Part shown: positions 58,421 to 64,000 of the stretch, one piece after another
Layout: each line of letters begins with the position of its first letter
How positions within the stretch are numbered: position 1 is the first letter of the stretch
Assembly: GCA_029224185.1 (NCBI GenBank)
Contig: CM055197.1
Location: forward strand, 25,294,562-25,358,561
Source of the DNA: Karalla daura
Lineage: Eukaryota; Chordata; Actinopteri; Chaetodontiformes; Leiognathidae
Direction of reading: 5' to 3'
DNA: 64,000 bases
Notes under the pieces: model-generated
What the model was told of the DNA's origin: nothing
The model's input: only the letters and a program-made list of their open reading frames with translations
Databases searched by the model: none
Made by a program: the position numbers and the translations under genes

Positions 58421-61336
58421 TTCTATGGTCCCATGGTTCTCCGGTTGGCCGGTTCAAGGGTTCTCCGGTGCCAGGGCTGTCCGGATCTAGTGTTCAGCGG
58501 TTCTAGGGTTCTAGGGTTCTCCAGTTCCAGTGTTCCAGTGCTATAGGATTCTCCGGTTCTGAGCTTCTAGGGTTCTCCGGTTCTAGGATTCAAGGGTTCT
58601 CGGGTTCTAGGGTTCTCCGGTTCTTGGGTTCTTGGGTTCTCCGGTTCTCCGGTTCTCGGGTTCTCAGGTTCTTGGGTTCTCCGGTTCTCCGGTTCTAGGG
58701 TTCTCCGGTAATCAGGTTCTTGGGTCCTCCGATTCTGGGGTTTTCAGGTTCTCCCTGTACTCCTGTTTCTTCTTCTCTACATAGTTCTCCTCCAGTTGAC
58801 TTATCTGTTCACTCTAGTTGACTTTACTGTTCACTCTAGTTGACTTATCTGTTCACTCTAGTTGACTTTACTGTTCACTCTAGTTGACTTATCTGTTCAC
58901 TCTAGTTGACTTATCTGTTCACTCTAGTTGACTTTACTGTTCACTCTAGTTGACTTATCTGTTCACTCTAGTTGACTTTACTGTTCACTCTAGTTGACTT
59001 ATCTGTTCACTGTAGTTGACTTCTCTGTTGACTCGTTGACTTTCCTCTTCACTCTAGTTGACTTTTCTTCTCCCTGTAGGTGATTTTTCTCTTCCTGGTT
59101 TTCCAAATCTCTGGTTCAAGGGTTCTCTGGCTCTCCAGTTCAAGGGTTCTCCTTTTCTATGGTTCTAGGGTTCTCCGGTTCTAGGGTTCTATGGTCCCAT
59201 GGTTCTCCGGTTGGCCGGTTCAAGGGTTCTCCGGTGCCAGGGCTGTCCGGATCTAGTGTTCAGCGGTTCTAGGGTTCTAGGGTTCTCCAGTTCCAGTGTT
59301 CCAGTGCTATAGGATTCTCCGGTTCTGAGGTTCTAGGGTTCTCCGGTTCTAGGATTCAAGGGTTCTCGGGTTCTAGGGTTCTCCGGTTCTTGGGTTCTCC
59401 GGTTCTCGGGTTCTCCGGTTCTCAGGTTCTTGGGTTCTCCGGTTCTCCGGTTCTAGGGTTCTCCGGTAATAAGGTTCTTGGGTCCTCCGATTCTGGGGTT
59501 TTCAGGTTCTCCCTGTACTCCTGTTTCTTCTTCTCTACATAGTTCTCCTCCAGTTGACTTATCTGTTCACTCTAGTTGACTTTACTGTTCACTCTAGTTG
59601 ACTTTACTGTTCACTCTAGTTGACTTATCTGTTCACTCTAGTTGACTTATCTGTTCACTCTAGTTGACTTTACTGTTCACTCTAGTTGACTTATCTGTTC
59701 ACTCTAGTTGACTTTACTGTTCACTCTAGTTGACTTATCTGTTCACTGTAGTTGACTTCTCTGTTGACTCGTTGACTTTCCTCTTCACTCTAGTTGACTT
59801 TTCTTCTCCCTGTAGGTGATTTTTCTCTTCCTGGTTTTCCAAATCTCTGGTTCAAGGGTTCTCTGGCTCTCCAGTTCAAGGGTTCTCCTTTTCTATGGTT
59901 CTAGGGTTCTCCGGTTCTAGGGTTCTATGGTCCCATGGTTCTCCGGTTGGCCGGTTCAAGGGTTCTCCGGTGCCAGGGCTGTCCGGATCTAGTGTTCAGC
60001 GGTTCTAGGGTTCTAGGGTTCTCCAGTTCCAGTGTTCCAGTGCTATAGGATTCTCCGGTTCTGAGGTTCTAGGGTTCTCCGGTTCTAAGATTCAAGGGTT
60101 CTCGGGTTCTAGGGTTCTCCGGTTCTTGGGTTCTTGGGTTCTTGGGTTCTTGGGTTCTCCGGTTCTCCGGTTCTCCGGTTCTCGGGTTCTCCGGTTCTCA
60201 GGTTCTTGGGTTCTCCGGTTCTCCGGTTCTAGGGTTCTCCGGTAATAAGGTTCTTGGGTCCTCCGATTCTGGGGTTTTCAGGTTCTCCCTGTACTCCTGT
60301 TTCTTCTTCTCTACATAGTTCTCCTCCAGTTGACTTATCTGTTCACTCTAGTTGACTTTACTGTTCACTCTAGTTGACTTATCTGTTCACTCTAGTTGAC
60401 TTTACTGTTCACTCTAGTTGACTTATCTGTTCACTCTAGTTGACTTTACTGTTCACTCTTGTTGACTTTACTGTTCACTCTAGTTGACTTATCTGTTCAC
60501 TCTAGTTGACTTATCTGTTCACTCTAGTTGACTTTTCTTCTCCCTGTAGGTGATTTTTCTCTTCCTGGTTTTCCAAATCTCTGGTTCAAGGGTTCTCTGG
60601 CTCTCCAGTTCAAGAGTTCTCCTTTTCTATGGTTCTAGGGTTCTCCGGTTCTAGGGTTCTATGGTCCCATGGTTCTCCGGTTGGCCGGTTCAAGGGTTCT
60701 CCGGTGCCAGGGCTGTCCGGATCTAGTGTTCAGCGGTTCTAGGGTTCTAGGGTTCTCCAGTTCCAGTGTTCCAGTGCTATAGGATTCTCCGGTTCTGAGG
60801 TTCTAGGGTTCTCCGGTTCTAAGATTCAAGGGTTCTCGGGTTCTAGGGTTCTCCGGTTCTTGGGTTCTTGGGTTCTTGGGTTCTTGGGTTCTCCGGTTCT
60901 CCGGTTCTCGGGTTCTCCGGTTCTCAGGTTCTTGGGTTCTCCGGTTCTCCGGTTCTAGGGTTCTCCGGTAATAAGGTTCTTGGGTCCTCCGATTCTGGGG
61001 TTTTCAGGTTCTCCCTGTACTCCTGTTTCTTCTTCTCTACATAGTTCTCCTCCAGTTGACTTATCTGTTCACTCTAGTTGACTTTACTGTTCACTCTAGT
61101 TGACTTATCTGTTCACTCTAGTTGACTTTACTGTTCACTCTAGTTGACTTATCTGTTCACTGTAGTTGACTTCTCTGTTGACTCGTTGACTTTCCTCTTC
61201 ACTCTAGTTGACTTTTCTTCTCCCTGTAGGTGATTTTTCTCTTCCTGGTTTTCCAAATCTCTGGTTCAAGGGTTCTCTGGCTCTCCAGTTTAAGGGTTCT
61301 CCTTTTCTATGGTTCTAGGGTTCTCCGGTTCTAGGG
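58421..61336 (+). repeat. Repeat block 19: tetramer d3-a-b-c
   Basis: Monomers are d3 (58421-59186), a (59187-59922), b (59923-60656) and c (60657-61336), 2916 bases. d3 has the same f-like middle and aatcagg as the copy at 44525, so the conversion predates the duplication that separated them. Confidence 0.86.
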
Positions 61337-63494
61337 TTCTATGGTCCCATGGTTCTCCGGTTGGCCGGTTCAAGGGTTCTCCGGTGCCAGGGCTGTCCGG
61401 ATCTAGTGTTCAGCGGTTCTAGGGTTCTAGGGTTCTCCAGTTCCAGTGTTCCAGTGCTATAGGATTCTCCGGTTCTGAGCTTCTAGGGTTCTCCGGTTCT
61501 AGGATTCAAGGGTTCTCGGGTTCTAGGGTTCTCCGGTTCTTGGGTTCTTGGGTTCTCCGGTTTTCCGGTTCTCGGGTTCTCCGGTTCTCGGGTTCTTGGG
61601 TTCTCCGGTTCTAGGGTTCTCCGGTAATAAGGTTCTTGGGTCCTCCGATTCTGGGGTTTTCAGGTTCTCCCTGTACTCCTGTTTCTTCTTCTCTACATAG
61701 TTCTCCTCCAGTTGACTTATCTGTTCACTCTAGTTGACTTTACTGTTCACTCTAGTTGACTTTACTGTTCACTCTAGTTGACTTATCTGTTCACTCTAGT
61801 TGACTTATCTGTTCACTCTAGTTGACTTTACTGTTCACTCTAGTTGACTTATCTGTTCACTCTAGTTGACTTTACTGTTCACTCTAGTTGACTTATCTGT
61901 TCACTGTAGTTGACTTCTCTGTTGACTCGTTGACTTTCCTCTTCACTCTAGTTGACTTTTCTTCTCCCTGTAGGTGATTTTTCTCTTCCTGGTTTTCCAA
62001 ATCTCTGGTTCAAGGGTTCTCTGGCTCTCCAGTTCAAGGGTTCTCCTTTTCTATGGTTCTAGGGTTCTCCGGTTCTAGGGTTCTATGGTCCCATGGTTCT
62101 CCGGTTGGCCGGTTCAAGGGTTCTCCGGTGCCAGGGCTGTCCGGATCTAGTGTTCAGCGGTTCTAGGGTTCTAGGGTTCTCCAGTTCCAGTGTTCCAGTG
62201 CTATAGGATTCTCCGGTTCTGAGGTTCTAGGGTTCTCCGGTTCTAAGATTCAAGGGTTCTCGGGTTCTAGGGTTCTCCGGTTCTTGGGTTCTTGGGTTCT
62301 TGGGTTCTTGGGTTCTCCGGTTCTCCGGTTCTCCGGTTCTCGGGTTCTCCGGTTCTCAGGTTCTTGGGTTCTCCGGTTCTCCGGTTCTAGGGTTCTCCGG
62401 TAATAAGGTTCTTGGGTCCTCCGATTCTGGGGTTTTCAGGTTCTCCCTGTACTCCTGTTTCTTCTTCTCTACATAGTTCTCCTCCAGTTGACTTATCTGT
62501 TCACTCTAGTTGACTTTACTGTTCACTCTAGTTGACTTATCTGTTCACTCTAGTTGACTTTACTGTTCACTCTAGTTGACTTATCTGTTCACTCTAGTTG
62601 ACTTTACTGTTCACTCTTGTTGACTTTACTGTTCACTCTAGTTGACTTATCTGTTCACTCTAGTTGACTTATCTGTTCACTCTAGTTGACTTTTCTTCTC
62701 CCTGTAGGTGATTTTTCTCTTCCTGGTTTTCCAAATCTCTGGTTCAAGGGTTCTCTGGCTCTCCAGTTCAAGAGTTCTCCTTTTCTATGGTTCTAGGGTT
62801 CTCCGGTTCTAGGGTTCTATGGTCCCATGGTTCTCCGGTTGGCCGGTTCAAGGGTTCTCCGGTGCCAGGGCTGTCCGGATCTAGTGTTCAGCGGTTCTAG
62901 GGTTCTAGGGTTCTCCAGTTCCAGTGTTCCAGTGCTATAGGATTCTCCGGTTCTGAGGTTCTAGGGTTCTCCGGTTCTAAGATTCAAGGGTTCTCGGGTT
63001 CTAGGGTTCTCCGGTTCTTGGGTTCTTGGGTTCTTGGGTTCTTGGGTTCTCCGGTTCTCCGGTTCTCGGGTTCTCCGGTTCTCAGGTTCTTGGGTTCTCC
63101 GGTTCTCCGGTTCTAGGGTTCTCCGGTAATAAGGTTCTTGGGTCCTCCGATTCTGGGGTTTTCAGGTTCTCCCTGTACTCCTGTTTCTTCTTCTCTACAT
63201 AGTTCTCCTCCAGTTGACTTATCTGTTCACTCTAGTTGACTTTACTGTTCACTCTAGTTGACTTATCTGTTCACTCTAGTTGACTTTACTGTTCACTCTA
63301 GTTGACTTATCTGTTCACTGTAGTTGACTTCTCTGTTGACTCGTTGACTTTCCTCTTCACTCTAGTTGACTTTTCTTCTCCCTGTAGGTGATTTTTCTCT
63401 TCCTGGTTTTCCAAATCTCTGGTTCAAGGGTTCTCTGGCTCTCCAGTTTAAGGGTTCTCCTTTTCTATGGTTCTAGGGTTCTCCGGTTCTAGGG
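61337..63494 (+). repeat. Repeat block 20: trimer (d/a)-b-c
   Basis: Monomers are d/a hybrid (61337-62080, 744 bases), b (62081-62814) and c (62815-63494), 2158 bases. It closes a second copy of the twelve-length series that starts at 40865. Confidence 0.86.
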
Positions 63495-64000
63495 TTCTAT
63501 GGTCCCATGGTTCTCCGGTTGGCCGGTTCAAGGGTTCTCCGGTGCCAGGGCTGTCCGGATCTAGTGTTCAGCGGTTCTAGGGTTCTAGGGTTCTCCAGTT
63601 CCAGTGTTCCAGTGCTATAGGATTCTCCGGTTCTGAGCTTCTAGGGTTCTCCGGTTCTAGGATTCAAGGGTTCTCGGGTTCTAGGGTTCTCCGGTTCTTG
63701 GGTTCTTGGGTTCTCCGGTTTTCCGGTTCTCGGGTTCTCCGGTTCTCGGGTTCTTGGGTTCTCCGGTTCTAGGGTTCTCCGGTAATAAGGTTCTTGGGTC
63801 CTCCGATTCTGGGGTTTTCAGGTTCTCCCTGTACTCCTGTTTCTTCTTCTCTACATAGTTCTCCTCCAGTTGACTTATCTGTTCACTCTAGTTGACTTTA
63901 CTGTTCACTCTAGTTGACTTTACTGTTCACTCTAGTTGACTTTACTGTTCACTCTAGTTGACTTATCTGTTCACTCTAGTTGACTTATCTGTTCACTCTA
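63495..64000 (+). repeat. Repeat block 21: partial d2 monomer at the window edge
   Basis: The first 506 bases of a d monomer: gagcttctag, ccggttttccgg, ttcttgggtcc, and an array that begins PQQQPP before the window ends, which is the d2 code. It predicts that another pentamer d2-a'-b'-e-f follows to the right. Confidence 0.85.

Larger units (their letters stand above)
1..64000 (+). repeat. Satellite DNA array with higher-order repeats
   Basis: The anchor ttctatggtcccatgg recurs 88 times, always in the same orientation, beginning at 1, 737, 1471, 2219, 2883 and so on to 63495. The spacings fall into discrete values: 636, 664, 680, 720, 726, 734, 736, 742, 744, 746, 748, 752, 766, 784 and 790. 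Nothing outside the monomer is seen anywhere, so there are no spacers, insertions or inversions. The same spacing series recurs in order (for example 766-736-734-680), which defines a higher-order repeat. No ATG- or GTG-started reading frame of gene-like length is visible, because tag and tga recur in the 8-base and 22-base units. Both ends of the array lie outside the window. Satellite status is certain; chromosomal location is not determined. Confidence 0.98.

Noticed and set aside
1..64000. CRISPR array, because short units of constant length alternate.
   Set aside because: There are no unique spacers: the 22-base units are directly adjacent and near identical, and the domains repeat in every monomer. 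No cas-like gene is present.
1..64000. Centromeric satellite with a CENP-B box.
   Set aside because: The box needs ttcg near its start; I see no ttcg or cgaa in the monomer consensus. A centromeric role without CENP-B remains possible but nothing here shows it.
1..64000. Transposon or retroelement fragments, rRNA or tRNA genes within the array.
   Set aside because: Every stretch between successive anchors is accounted for by the monomer's own domains; no extra sequence, terminal repeat or RNA-gene motif was seen on either strand.

Overview
The whole 64,000-base window is one uninterrupted head-to-tail satellite DNA array. I count 87 complete monomers plus a 506-base partial one at the right edge. 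All are on the same strand, with no visible unique sequence, transposon, RNA gene or credible protein gene between them. The array runs off both ends. Such an array indicates a eukaryotic chromosome (heterochromatin, pericentromere or subtelomere); the species cannot be named from the sequence. The CpG decay pattern favours a lineage with CpG methylation, such as a vertebrate or a plant, but this is inference.

Monomer anatomy, using m1 (1-736) and starting each monomer at the anchor ttctatggtcccatgg: (1) about 320 bases of degenerate 8-base repeats (ggttctag, ggttctcc, ggttcttg, ggttctcg, ggttctca); (2) a short linker containing cctgtactcctg and ctacatag; (3) a minisatellite of 22-base units, each gttgact + 5 variable bases + gttcactcta; the units come in two forms, P (ttatc) and Q (tttac); (4) a pyrimidine-rich tail. 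Monomer lengths run from 636 to 790, set almost entirely by the number of 8-base and 22-base units.

Monomer classes used below. d (766): gagcttctag, ccggttttccgg; array code PQPQPPQPQP with ttctttggtcc (d1) or PQQQPPQPQP with ttcttgggtcc (d2). a (736): one cttggg, PQQPPQPQP; a' (720) lacks 16 bases. b (734 or 726): ctaagattc, four cttggg, PQPQPQ then ctcttg then QPP; b' (726) has caccgg instead of cagcgg. c (680): ctaagattc, four cttggg, PQPQP, usually ending tttaaggg; c' (746) is PQPPQPQP. e (784): three cttggg, PQPQPQQPQ then ctcttg then QPP. f (664): aggattc, aatcagg, PQPQP, ending tttaaggg.

Order: the basic higher-order repeat is the tetramer d-a-b-c (2916 bases). It alternates with a pentamer d2-a'-b'-e-f (3660) and a trimer (d/a)-b-c (2158). 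Tetramer + trimer + pentamer make a 12-mer of 8734 bases (35791-44524), which is repeated with deletions to the right end and has an 11-mer relative at 16079-24076. A larger duplication relates 10197-24076 to 29909-44524 at an offset of 19,712 bases. Hybrid monomers at several points show unequal crossover or gene conversion and allow a partial relative dating of events. There is no gene content to work together; the biology here is array structure, turnover and possible chromosomal or transcript-level roles of the repeat.
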